Shown: positions 43,620-52,695 of the stretch, piece by piece
How the letters are laid out: each line of letters starts with the position of its first letter
How positions within the stretch are numbered: position 1 is the stretch's first letter
Source: Ignavibacteria bacterium
Lineage (GTDB): Bacteria; Bacteroidota; Ignavibacteria; Tepidaquicellales; Tepidaquicellaceae
Direction: 5' to 3'
Length of the DNA stretch: 64,000 nucleotides
Assembly (NCBI GenBank): GCA_028714695.1
Contig: JAQTLX010000003.1
Coordinates: forward strand, 1 to 64,000
Made by a program: the position numbers and the translations under genes
Notes under the pieces: model-generated
Seen by the model: the letters and a program-made list of their open reading frames with translations, nothing else
Database searches by the model: none
Told to the model about the DNA's origin: nothing

Positions 43620-44150
43620 ATAACCTAATTTTACATAAAAAAGGGAATACTCCCGCTAAAAGCATAGATTTTTTAAAATCCTTGTCTTGTAGTCATAGGA
43701 TAATTTCTATTTTAATATTTACTCAATATTTGGAAAAAATTAAAGTCTTTTTTGAGGTGTATTTTCGATGTAAACCCGCTTTTTTTTGAAATGCCGATAC
43801 TATGCCTTAATAAAAATTGTCTCATAATGAGAAAGATTTCTCAATTTGAGACCAAAAAAGTATGAATTGCATTTGCAGGAAACTGTGAGCAAAAAACTAA
43901 TATCTTGTTTTTTCAAGTAAATAAAATTTAACAAGTAAATAATAAAGGGTGTGTATTTATGGCATTGAAATTGCAACATTAAAAGTAGAAAAGACTTATG
44001 AAGAAAGTGTCGATAATATTGTCTTTTGTGTATGTTCATGTTTTTCAAGTTATGTTGATGTCTTTAAATAAAGTTTCGTTTGAATTAAAAAATAAAATAA
44101 TTTAGAATATATTTTATAAAGAGTTCCCCAAATTACCCTTTACTTAATTA
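43620..44150. other. AT-rich intergenic region, no gene supported
   Basis: About 530 bases between the asparaginase remnant and a terminator. Short frames exist, including one of 82 codons on the minus strand at 43800-44048, but they are low-complexity and lack any recognisable motif. It may contain decayed sequence from the lost 5' part of the asparaginase gene. Confidence 0.5.
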
Positions 44151-44184
44151 AAAGTGCCGGACATAAAAACCCGGCACTTTTTTT
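44151..44184. terminator. Bidirectional intrinsic terminator
   Basis: A perfect 10-bp stem (AAAGTGCCGG / CCGGCACTTT) with a 10-base loop is followed by T-runs on both strands. It lies 14 bases past the stop of the ABC permease gene, whose transcript it should end. Confidence 0.8.
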
Positions 44185-44197
44185 ATGCATAAAATTT

Positions 44198-45436
44198 TTA
44201 TAATCCTTTAAGCGACCGGTGAATATCGAGGCGGTTAAAAATAATAAATGGAATGAATGCTGCGATACAAGTTGCAACGATTGTTATCAGCCAGATAGGC
44301 AGACTCTGAAAAATACTTGTAGCCGCGAATGCAGTTTCGGGCAGACCGATTCCGACGGCGCCTTTTAGAAGCGGGAACATAGCGATGTCCAAAAGCGCTC
44401 CGAAAATACACGCGGAAATTCCCAGCAGTATTCCTTCCCACAGAAGCCATTGGGCAATTTCTTTTTTCCTGTATCCGATTGCTCTAAGAACGGCAAGTTG
44501 AATTTTCATTGCGTCAAAGCGCGTAATCATCAGCACGCTTACAACAAGTCCGCCGAGCAGTATTATCATTGAAGTAATGAATATGCCGAGATTTTTACCC
44601 GTTGACAGCAGTTCTCTTAGTTTTTTTGTTTCATCGGTTACAAATACAACCTGCGCTATTGTTCTTTTGTTTATCAAATCAACGAATGGTGTCTTGCCGC
44701 CGTAGTCGAGATAAACGAGATAGTAATGCAGAATATTCGGCCCCCAAATTGAAATCCTTGCAGAGTCAATATTTGTTCTGTAAACATTCTGAGCCTGTTT
44801 CACGTTCGAGAACAATTCAAAGTCCCACGCGGTATTTGTTCTGTCGAAAATTCCCGTTACCTTCATTTTCACGGGCGGGTATTTATCCGCGGTAGAATCT
44901 TTTTTGCTGAGCCACGGATTCACCGATATTTCATCGTCGATTTTTAAATTTTCTTTTTGCGCCACGGAATATCCGATTACGATTTCGCCTTCATTCACAG
45001 CCCAATTTCCCTGCGCGAGATTTATGTCCGGTGAAGGCGGAGGCCGCTTAACGAAACTTTCGTCCGTACCCGCGACTCGGTAATTTTTGTATTTAGCGAA
45101 ATACAAAAATGGAATGACGGATTTAATTCTTGTCGATGCGTATGTTCCGGGTTCAGCCTGTTCTTTTCTAAGCGATTCAAAAAGCACGTACGGAATGAAA
45201 TCAGGAAAAGAGCCTTCGGCATTGAGACAGCCGAGAAGTATTTCAATTCCCGAATTCTTCGCTCCGACAATCGCGTCGCCGCCGTCGCCGAGAGTATTGA
45301 ATCTTGAAGACGAAAGTAAATAAGACCTGAGGAGCAGCCCGCTGCAAGCAACCGAAACGGAAATTGAAATAATCGCAAAAACCGTTGTGAGTTTTCTTCT
45401 TGAAAGATTCAATATTGCAAGTTTAAGCGGCGTCAT
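44198..45436 (-). CDS. MacB/LolE-like ABC transporter permease
   Basis: A 412-residue inner-membrane protein with one N-terminal helix (LTTVFAIISISVSVACSGLL), a large periplasmic MacB-type core domain (about residues 45-270) and three C-terminal helices forming the FtsX domain (VVSVLMITRFDAMKIQLAVL, RAIGYRKKEIAQWLLWEGIL). This is the topology of lipoprotein-releasing or MacB-type transporters that push substrates outward rather than import them. The ATG overlaps the stop of the ATPase gene (ATGA). Confidence 0.92.
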   Translation of the reverse strand: MTPLKLAILNLSRRKLTTVFAIISISVSVACSGLLLRSYLLSSSRFNTLGDGGDAIVGAKNSGIEILLGCLNAEGSFPDFIPYVLFESLRKEQAEPGTYASTRIKSVIPFLYFAKYKNYRVAGTDESFVKRPPPSPDINLAQGNWAVNEGEIVIGYSVAQKENLKIDDEISVNPWLSKKDSTADKYPPVKMKVTGIFDRTNTAWDFELFSNVKQAQNVYRTNIDSARISIWGPNILHYYLVYLDYGGKTPFVDLINKRTIAQVVFVTDETKKLRELLSTGKNLGIFITSMIILLGGLVVSVLMITRFDAMKIQLAVLRAIGYRKKEIAQWLLWEGILLGISACIFGALLDIAMFPLLKGAVGIGLPETAFAATSIFQSLPIWLITIVATCIAAFIPFIIFNRLDIHRSLKGL

Positions 45437-46068
45437 TTAATATCGCTGAAGTTAAGCACTTTAGGAAATTTATTTTCTATTCTATGGTCATGGCTCACGG
45501 TTATCAATGTTGTTTCTTTCGGAAGATTTATAAGCGAATCAATAACGAGTTCCGCGTTTATGTCATCGAGGCTTGAGGTAGGTTCATCGGCAAGCACAAT
45601 ATCGGGATTCATACAAAGCACGCGGGCAACGGCAACGCGCTGCTGTTCGCCGAGACTTAAAACGTTTGAGGATTCGTTTACAAAACTTTCCATGTTTACT
45701 TTTTTCAGCGCGTCTGTAATTTTACTTTCGCGTTCTTTTTTTCCGTACAGCGGAAGCGCAACGTTTTCGGATACTGTAAGGTGGTCGATCAAATTCAGTT
45801 TCTGGAAAATAATACCGACAGATTTTCGTCTGAGCGTACTTCTTTCGTTATCGGAAAGTTTATTAAGAATCGAATCGCCTATCTGCACTTCGCCTTTATC
45901 GGGAAGGAATAATCCCGCGATAAGATGAAGAAGCGTGGTTTTGCCGATACCGCTCGGTCCTTTTATCAGAAGCCGCGCGCCGCCTGTGATATCAAGTTTG
46001 CTGAAATTCAGCAGAACGTCTTCGGACAATGGTTTTTTAACCGTAATATTTTTCAGATGTATATCCAG
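45433..46068 (-). CDS. ABC transporter ATPase (LolD/MacB-like), non-canonical start
   Basis: About 211 residues. Walker A is GPSGIGKTTLLHL, the Q-loop IIFQKLNLIDHL, the signature LSLGEQQRVAVARVL, Walker B DIVLADEPTSSLD and the H-loop TVSHDHR. The first TTG at 46029 starts inside the conserved N-terminal sheet. The frame continues upstream with DIHLKNITVKKPLSEDVLL, exactly what such ATPases have there, up to a stop at 46087. No ATG, GTG or TTG is available, and CTG at 46066-46068 is the best-placed candidate. It powers the permease encoded downstream. Confidence 0.9.
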   Translation of the reverse strand: MDIHLKNITVKKPLSEDVLLNFSKLDITGGARLLIKGPSGIGKTTLLHLIAGLFLPDKGEVQIGDSILNKLSDNERSTLRRKSVGIIFQKLNLIDHLTVSENVALPLYGKKERESKITDALKKVNMESFVNESSNVLSLGEQQRVAVARVLCMNPDIVLADEPTSSLDDINAELVIDSLINLPKETTLITVSHDHRIENKFPKVLNFSDIK

Positions 46069-46233
46069 AAACTCATTTGATTGTGTTCAAGATATAAAGC
46101 ATTTATAAATTTTATCATGCATTTTTATGTGCATTTAAAATTTTTACCGGATATAATTTCCTTATAATCGAAATTGATATTACAGGTTGAAATAATTATT
46201 TTGAACATTCATCTATTTTCAAAAAATTATCGA

Positions 46234-48192
46234 ATGAGCAAAAAGCGCAGTCCGGAACAGAAGAAGCAAAAAGATACCGTGAACCTTGAACTTGTTTTCG
46301 AACCCGGAAAAAGAGAAAAGGGCATAATAATTTCCGCAATTACAGTGATTTCATTCTTTCTCGCTTATTATTATCTGAGAAACGCACTTTCAATAAACGG
46401 ATATTTTGGATTTCCCCTTGATGACCCCTGGATACACCTGACATTTGCAAGAAACCTCGTGCAGTATCACAGTTTCTCTTATTTCAAAAACGAGATGGCG
46501 ACGGCGGGTTCGACATCGCCTATTTATACGTTCATACTCGCAGCGGGATTTATATTTTATAACAACGAGATGATTCTGAGTTATGCGCTCGGAATTTTAT
46601 TCTTCGTTTTTTCTGGCATAGCATTTTACAAATTAACGAGTTTTGAATTCGGCAAAGAAAATTATTATGCAATATTATTCACTGCCGTATTCGTTATTGA
46701 CAAATGGATGAATTTCATTTCCGTGACGGGAATGGAAACTACGATGTACATATTCATGCTGATTTCGACGGCGTATTTCTATAAGAAGAGACAGGCGGTG
46801 CCGTTTGCTGTATTTCTCGGATTAATATTATGGGGAAGACCGGATTCTGTCGCTTTTATGGCTGCGCTTGCGGCGGATTATTTTCTCGCGTATAAGTTTT
46901 CAAAAGGCAGCGCTGATATAAAATTATTTACGAAGAAAGATTTTATTAAAATAGGAATCATTGCAGGTTCGATAGCCATTATATATCTCGGATTTAATTT
47001 AATTCTTTCGGGCTCGCTGCTTCCGAATACTTATTCAGCGAAACTCGCATATTATTCACCCGAATTCAGAAGCCGCGTAAGTTTTCTCAAATATGAAGTA
47101 TGGGACTATTTCACTCGCGGCGCATACGGATTGATAATAATCGGATTTTTTATATCGGCGGCAAAAATGATTTTTGATTTATTCAAAAAGAAATACAACG
47201 GAAATCTTTTGTACGTACTGTTTCCATTACTGCTTGTTTTCGTGTACTGGTACAAACTTCCTTACGCTCACAGGTTCGGCAGATATTTGATGCCTGCAAT
47301 ACCGTTCATTATTTTGCTTTCCGGTCTCGGATTCCGTGACCTCTGTAAACTTGCGGGAAACTATATGCAGAGCGGAAAAATCACGCAGGTTTTAATGATA
47401 GGAATTTCTTCCGTTATAATACTGTACTCCTTTTTTAACTACAAAGACAACGCGCAGAATTACGCCGAGCAATGTGTTTACATACACGACAGGCATGTGG
47501 TTACCGCAAACTGGATTAAAGAAAATACAAAGCCTGAAGATATTATCGCTACGCACGACGTCGGTGCAATCGGTTTTTACTGCAACAGAAAAATTGTCGA
47601 TGCAGCGGGTCTGATGAATCCGGAACTGATTTCGAAAATAAACGACGACAACTACGCAAGCATAATGTCGGATTTTATGAAAAAGAACAACGTGAACTAT
47701 CTTGCTTTTCAGAGGGAATGGTTCAGGGTTGTGAATCAGAATCCGCTGTACACAAGTATAAATAAGGAACCGATTGAAGGCCTGGATGTTTATAAGTTCG
47801 AACCCGGCAAAACGCACATAATAAGCAGGGAAACAAACAGTCTGATTATGACTGCGCAGGACATGATGGCGCAAAGGGCTTATCAGCAGGCGATACAATA
47901 TTTATTACAGGCTGTAAAGACCGATCCGCAGTCGTCATTTACGTATCTTATACTTGCGTTCGCATACGGAGCAATGAAAGACGGTCCGAATTACGAAAGA
48001 AATTTATTGAAAGCGCTCGAAATATTTCCGGATTACAAAGACGCTTTATTTCAATACGCGAATTACTGCAGGCAGACCGGGAGAAACGAAGATTCCAAAA
48101 AATATCTGGAAAGAGTAATTAAAACCGACCCTGAAAATAAAAGAGCGCTTGATATGCTGAAGACTTTCAGCGACACAACAAAAACAAAATAA
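46234..48192 (+). CDS. GT-C-type membrane glycosyltransferase with C-terminal TPR
   Basis: About 653 residues. After a basic N-terminus comes a first membrane helix, then the GT-C acidic motif in FPLDDPWIHLTFARNLVQYH. About ten further membrane helices follow, then a soluble part beginning near THDVGAIGFYC. The last 110 residues are tetratricopeptide repeats (AYQQAIQYLLQAVKTDPQSS, EDSKKYLERVIKTDPENKRA). Such enzymes transfer sugars from lipid-linked donors on the periplasmic side. MSKKRSP at 46234 is preferred over an upstream ATG at 46174. The next gene is 8 bases away and of the same general kind. Confidence 0.85.
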   Translation: MSKKRSPEQKKQKDTVNLELVFEPGKREKGIIISAITVISFFLAYYYLRNALSINGYFGFPLDDPWIHLTFARNLVQYHSFSYFKNEMATAGSTSPIYTFILAAGFIFYNNEMILSYALGILFFVFSGIAFYKLTSFEFGKENYYAILFTAVFVIDKWMNFISVTGMETTMYIFMLISTAYFYKKRQAVPFAVFLGLILWGRPDSVAFMAALAADYFLAYKFSKGSADIKLFTKKDFIKIGIIAGSIAIIYLGFNLILSGSLLPNTYSAKLAYYSPEFRSRVSFLKYEVWDYFTRGAYGLIIIGFFISAAKMIFDLFKKKYNGNLLYVLFPLLLVFVYWYKLPYAHRFGRYLMPAIPFIILLSGLGFRDLCKLAGNYMQSGKITQVLMIGISSVIILYSFFNYKDNAQNYAEQCVYIHDRHVVTANWIKENTKPEDIIATHDVGAIGFYCNRKIVDAAGLMNPELISKINDDNYASIMSDFMKKNNVNYLAFQREWFRVVNQNPLYTSINKEPIEGLDVYKFEPGKTHIISRETNSLIMTAQDMMAQRAYQQAIQYLLQAVKTDPQSSFTYLILAFAYGAMKDGPNYERNLLKALEIFPDYKDALFQYANYCRQTGRNEDSKKYLERVIKTDPENKRALDMLKTFSDTTKTK

Positions 48193-48200
48193 GTTCAAGA

Positions 48201-50489
48201 ATGAAGGATGATTTTTTAAAAGAAAGAATAATTGACATATCCGCGATACTGCTGATAATCGGCGCCGCGTTTTTAATGTTTCACAATCTTATAATGGGCG
48301 AAGTGATAGCCTCCAGCGATGTCGGCACAAACGACCTTTGGTATTTATATTTTCCGAACAGGTTTCTGTACGGCGAGGCATTAAAAGCAGGGCAGATACT
48401 TCAATGGACGCCTTACATATTTTCCGGATACCCCGTTTTCGCGGAAGGGCAGAGCGGTTTTCTTTATCCGCTTAACCTGATTATGTGTTATCTTCTTGAC
48501 CCGATACCCGCGATGAACTGGTTTATTATTGTTCACTCAATTATTGCGGGAATCGGTTCTTATTTCTTTGCAAAGAAAATTTCAGGCAGCGGTTCGTGGG
48601 CGATACCGATTGGCGTGGCGGCTGCAATCTGCGGGGCTTTGACAACGGGGCACATAAGGCAGATGAATGTTTACGCGATAATAAGTTTAATGCCATGGCT
48701 GTTTTTGTTTGCTGAATCATTCGCAAAAAAACAAAAATTATCTTCAGCAATGCTATACGGCTCCGTGCTGGGTTTAATGCTTGTTACAAACCATCCGCAA
48801 TTTTCGTTTATCTGCGGTTTTATTTCGCTGCTATATTTATATCTGCGGTTTTATTTCGGCGAAAAGAAATTTTCCGAATATTACAAGAGCATTTCCTTGT
48901 TTCTCGGTGCGGCAATCGTAATAAGTTTGCTAATCGGGTTTTACCAGTTGAAAGAAACATATCTCCTGTCAACATTTTCAATCAGGAGCCAGGAAGCGCT
49001 TTCACCCGGGTATACAGGCATGGGAAGTCTTGCGTGGGGCGGACTGATGACATTTTTCTATCCTTATTATTCGGGCAATGCAGGAACCAATACATACAGC
49101 ATACCTGAAACATACATGTTCTGGGAATCTTTTCACTATATAAGTCTGGTTCTGATTCTTATAGCAATTATCGGCATAATAAAGTCATTCAAAACGAATC
49201 AGTATGTTAAAATATTTTTAATAATAGCGGGGATTTCATTTTTGTTTGCTCTCGGAGAAAACATAAAACTATACCGCATCTTTTCTTTTTTCCCTGTAAT
49301 AAAAGCGTTCAGATTTCCTTTGAGGTGGCTAATTGGAACGGAGTTTTCCCTGCTGTTCGTAAGCGTATTCGGGGTTAAGTATTTGTTCGATATGATTTTC
49401 GCAGGGAAAAAAATAAAACAGGAACCGATTAAACAGGGGAAACAAAAAGTTAAAACGCAGGCTGTTGAAAAAGTTGTTCCAAACGAACAGGAAATACAGA
49501 GGAAACATTATTTCGCGGGACTGGCACTTGCCGTAATTGTAATACTTGACATTTATTTAATGACGGGAAGCGGAGTAACGACGGCGGACAGAAGCATTTT
49601 CTTTCCTTCGGAAAACGGAACGATAAATTATATTAAAACGGGCGGGTTCAGAAGAGTGTTTACAATGGGCGAGGTAGAACTCGGCTCTAATATATACCGG
49701 TTAAGCCGCGGCTGGGAAGGCGATAAATCGATGTACAAAATAATGGCGGGGATGCTTCCTCCGAACCTTCCGTCATGTTTTCACATAATGTCAACGGGAG
49801 GTTATATTAATCTTTGTCCGCATTATGTATACGAAGTATGGGGCGACCAGGATCATTCAGGTATAATACGCAAATCGGTTTCATCGAAAGACAATAAAAC
49901 AATTATTCTTTCGCCGCAATTCGTGAAACTTGCAAAAATGTGGGGAGTCAAGGATTATCTTTCAATATTCAATCTTACGGAACCGCTCGTGAAACGTTCA
50001 GACAGTTTGGGAGTAAAACATTATGAACTTTCCGATGTAATGCCGAGGGCATGGGTTGTTAAGGATATTATATCGACTCCGGAAGACAACAAGAACAGCG
50101 CTGAAATGCTGTTGGACAATAATTTCAATCCCGCGGAAAAGGCAATCGTTAACGGCAATGCGCCCGAAATGCCCGTGAATTCAGCGAATTCCAATGCTGA
50201 TATAGTGCAGGACGGTAATCATCTTGTAAAAATAAAAGCATCCGCTCCGGGTCTTGTGGTATTGAGCGACACATGGTATCCGAAATGGAAAGCACGGGTT
50301 AATGGAACGGAGGTTCCGGTTTACAGGGTTAACAATTCAATGCGCGGAGTCGTTTCGCCCGCTGCGGGTTCGGAAGTAGAATTTTACTATGACGAAGGAA
50401 ACATAAAAATATTTTTGCTGTTAAGCCTTGTTACGCTGCTTGGTGTTTGCGTATTCGGAGTATATGATTATAAAAAAGATAAACGCTGA
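48201..50489 (+). CDS. YfhO-family large membrane protein
   Basis: A 762-residue polytopic protein. GT-C-like features are the acidic first loop (ASSDVGTNDLWYLYFPNRFL), WTPYIFSGYPVFAEGQSGFL and TNHPQFSFICGFISLLYLY, typical of YfhO-type proteins, which are linked to glycosylation of lipoteichoic acid or other surface polymers. A Lys/Gln-rich cytoplasmic loop (KKIKQEPIKQGKQKVKTQAV) interrupts the helices. The C-terminal periplasmic domain (VVLSDTWYPKWKARVNGTEV) precedes a last helix. It forms a pair with the TPR glycosyltransferase upstream. Confidence 0.87.
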   Translation: MKDDFLKERIIDISAILLIIGAAFLMFHNLIMGEVIASSDVGTNDLWYLYFPNRFLYGEALKAGQILQWTPYIFSGYPVFAEGQSGFLYPLNLIMCYLLDPIPAMNWFIIVHSIIAGIGSYFFAKKISGSGSWAIPIGVAAAICGALTTGHIRQMNVYAIISLMPWLFLFAESFAKKQKLSSAMLYGSVLGLMLVTNHPQFSFICGFISLLYLYLRFYFGEKKFSEYYKSISLFLGAAIVISLLIGFYQLKETYLLSTFSIRSQEALSPGYTGMGSLAWGGLMTFFYPYYSGNAGTNTYSIPETYMFWESFHYISLVLILIAIIGIIKSFKTNQYVKIFLIIAGISFLFALGENIKLYRIFSFFPVIKAFRFPLRWLIGTEFSLLFVSVFGVKYLFDMIFAGKKIKQEPIKQGKQKVKTQAVEKVVPNEQEIQRKHYFAGLALAVIVILDIYLMTGSGVTTADRSIFFPSENGTINYIKTGGFRRVFTMGEVELGSNIYRLSRGWEGDKSMYKIMAGMLPPNLPSCFHIMSTGGYINLCPHYVYEVWGDQDHSGIIRKSVSSKDNKTIILSPQFVKLAKMWGVKDYLSIFNLTEPLVKRSDSLGVKHYELSDVMPRAWVVKDIISTPEDNKNSAEMLLDNNFNPAEKAIVNGNAPEMPVNSANSNADIVQDGNHLVKIKASAPGLVVLSDTWYPKWKARVNGTEVPVYRVNNSMRGVVSPAAGSEVEFYYDEGNIKIFLLLSLVTLLGVCVFGVYDYKKDKR

Positions 50490-50559
50490 AGAACCGTATA
50501 GAGTGAATTTTATTAAAACGTTATTGTTATATTTACAGAATTAAATAAAAACAAAACAT

Positions 50560-50745
50560 ATGTTCGGAAATCTTTTTGAAGGTCCGCATCTTTTAATTAT
50601 ATTGCTCGCAATAATTGTTTTATTCGGCTCCAAGAAAGTCCCTGAATTCATGCAGGGTTTAGGAAAGGGAATAAAGGAATTCAAAAAAGCAGCAAAAGAC
50701 ATACAGGACTCCGTCGACGATATCGGAGAGAAAAAGAAAAACTAA
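50560..50745 (+). CDS. tatA: Twin-arginine translocase subunit TatA/E
   Basis: A 61-residue TatA-type protein. A short N-terminal membrane helix (PHLLIILLAIIVLFGSKKVP) is followed by the conserved FG and hinge residues and an amphipathic helix (GLGKGIKEFKKAAKDIQDSV) and charged tail. It forms the export pore of the Tat system. No tatC is adjacent. Confidence 0.93.
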   Translation: MFGNLFEGPHLLIILLAIIVLFGSKKVPEFMQGLGKGIKEFKKAAKDIQDSVDDIGEKKKN

Positions 50746-50775
50746 TTTTCGTAAGTCTCTGTTCGGTTATAAACT

Positions 50776-52548
50776 TTATTTGTTAACTTCTCCCCATCCA
50801 AGATAGTTGACGTGGCGGAGTATTATAAAGCCTGCTATTATGCCTGCTGCCACATAAATGAATCCCATTAAGTAATCGCCGAAAATTATTTTGCCTATTC
50901 CAAAAAGAAAGGAATACAAAAGCACAACACCAAGAAACCAGTCGAAGAACAGGATTCCGTAACCCTTATCGGCTTTAATTTCAGGGGCTTTAAGCGCATA
51001 TTTTTTCCAGCCTATACCGCCCGGATGAACGCGTCTGTAAAATTCCATCAGCCTTTCTTCGTTCGTAGGCTTTGTGATGAAAGAAGTAATTACCCATGCG
51101 AGCGTTGTAATAGGAACAATAACATAAAGTGTTTCGGGAAATTTAATTCCGAAGTTTCCGAAATGCAGAATTCCGTATATAACAAACGGTGTAACGGTTG
51201 CAACTATTTCGCTGATTGCGTTTACGCGCCACCAGAACCATCTGAGTATAAGCACAAGACCGAGACCCGCGCCGCATTCAAGCACGAAAGCCCAAACGCC
51301 TGAAATTGTTGTCATGAAATTCGTTACGAGAACAGCAACAATCATAAATACGATAGTCATCCATCTTGAAGCCGAGACGTAGTGTTTGTCGGATTCATTC
51401 GGTTTAACAAATCTTTTATAAAAATCATTAATGAAATACGACGTGCCCCAGTTGAGATGCGTTGCTATAGTTGACATGGATGCGGCAAAAAATGTAGCAA
51501 GCAGAAGTCCTTTAAGTCCGACAGGCAGAAAATCGTTCATTGCTTTTACGTAGCCGAGCCCTTTATCCGCCGCGGGTAAATCCGGATATAAGACGATTGC
51601 GGAGAGCGCAACGATAATCCACGGCCAGGGGCGAAGCGTATAGTGCGCCACCTGGAAAAACAAAGTTGCGAGAAGCGAATGTTTCTCGTTTTTAGCGGAC
51701 ATCATTCTTTGCGCAACGTAACCGCCGCCGCCTGGTTCCGCGCCCGGATACCAACTTGCCCACCACTGCACGCCTATATATGCAAGAAAAGTTGAAATCG
51801 TCATCATGAATATTCCGCCCGCCCCCGTTGAGCCTGCGGCGCTTTCCCCGATTTGGGGAGTGAACCTCAGCGCCCACTCGGGAAGTTTTGACTGAAGACC
51901 CGCTATACCGCCGACTTTGTCGGAGTTTACAACAATCACGGCAAGGATGATACAGCCCGTCATTTTAATTACAAACTGGAATGCATCCGTAACCGCGACC
52001 CCCCACAATCCTGACATGGCGGAAATAATAGCGGTTATAATCATTATTCCGAGAATGAAAAACATAACATTGCTGTCAGTGACGGAGCCTGGGAACATTC
52101 CTTTTAGTATTTTGCCGAGTGCGAGATTTACCCAGCCCATAATTAGAATGTTCATAAAGATGCCGAGATATATGGCTTTGAATCCGCGGAGGAAAGAAGC
52201 CGCCTTGCCGGAATATCTCAATTCGATGAACTCGACGTCTGTTAGAATATTAGCGCGCCGCCAGAGCCTTGCAAAGAAAAAAACCGTAAGCATACCGCCG
52301 AACATCATATTCCACCAGAGCCAGTTGCCCGCAATCCCGTTCTGACCGACGAGTTCCGTCACTGCAAGAGGCGTATCCGCGGCGAAGGTAGTGGCGACCA
52401 TTGAAAGTCCCGCGAGCCACCATGCCATCTTTCTTCCTCCGAGGAAGAAATTTTCCGTATTACCGCTTGCTTTTTTGTAATAATATAAACCGATGAGTAT
52501 GTTGATAATAAAATAAGCAACTACGATTGACCAGTCGATAATATGCAT
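50776..52548 (-). CDS. Sodium:solute symporter family transporter
   Basis: A 590-residue inner-membrane protein of the SSS family (LeuT-like fold) with about 14 helices. Family features include the first helix region IIDWSIVVAYFIINILIGLY, FLGGRKMAWWLAGLSMVATT, GLWGVAVTDAFQFVIKM and ATFFAASMSTIATHLNWGTS. Long members like this with many Trp residues are common in Bacteroidota and often annotated as sugar or amino-acid symporters. The substrate is not predictable here. It converges with tatA and is divergent from pgi. Confidence 0.92.
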   Translation of the reverse strand: MHIIDWSIVVAYFIINILIGLYYYKKASGNTENFFLGGRKMAWWLAGLSMVATTFAADTPLAVTELVGQNGIAGNWLWWNMMFGGMLTVFFFARLWRRANILTDVEFIELRYSGKAASFLRGFKAIYLGIFMNILIMGWVNLALGKILKGMFPGSVTDSNVMFFILGIMIITAIISAMSGLWGVAVTDAFQFVIKMTGCIILAVIVVNSDKVGGIAGLQSKLPEWALRFTPQIGESAAGSTGAGGIFMMTISTFLAYIGVQWWASWYPGAEPGGGGYVAQRMMSAKNEKHSLLATLFFQVAHYTLRPWPWIIVALSAIVLYPDLPAADKGLGYVKAMNDFLPVGLKGLLLATFFAASMSTIATHLNWGTSYFINDFYKRFVKPNESDKHYVSASRWMTIVFMIVAVLVTNFMTTISGVWAFVLECGAGLGLVLILRWFWWRVNAISEIVATVTPFVIYGILHFGNFGIKFPETLYVIVPITTLAWVITSFITKPTNEERLMEFYRRVHPGGIGWKKYALKAPEIKADKGYGILFFDWFLGVVLLYSFLFGIGKIIFGDYLMGFIYVAAGIIAGFIILRHVNYLGWGEVNK

Positions 52549-52695
52549 AGAGTTTTTTTGATTGTGATTAAGATATTAATGCCAAATTAATTATTAAAGG
52601 CAGATAATTTTTTATTCCGCGGGGAAACCATTATTGAATTACAAAATTTAGTAAATAATATTATAATATCCGAAGAATATACACGGGGAATAACA

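Noticed and set aside
43800-44048. 82-codon minus-strand ORF in a gene-free region
   Set aside because: Low-complexity, Leu/Phe/Tyr/Lys-rich translation of AT-rich DNA with no start-site support or homology.
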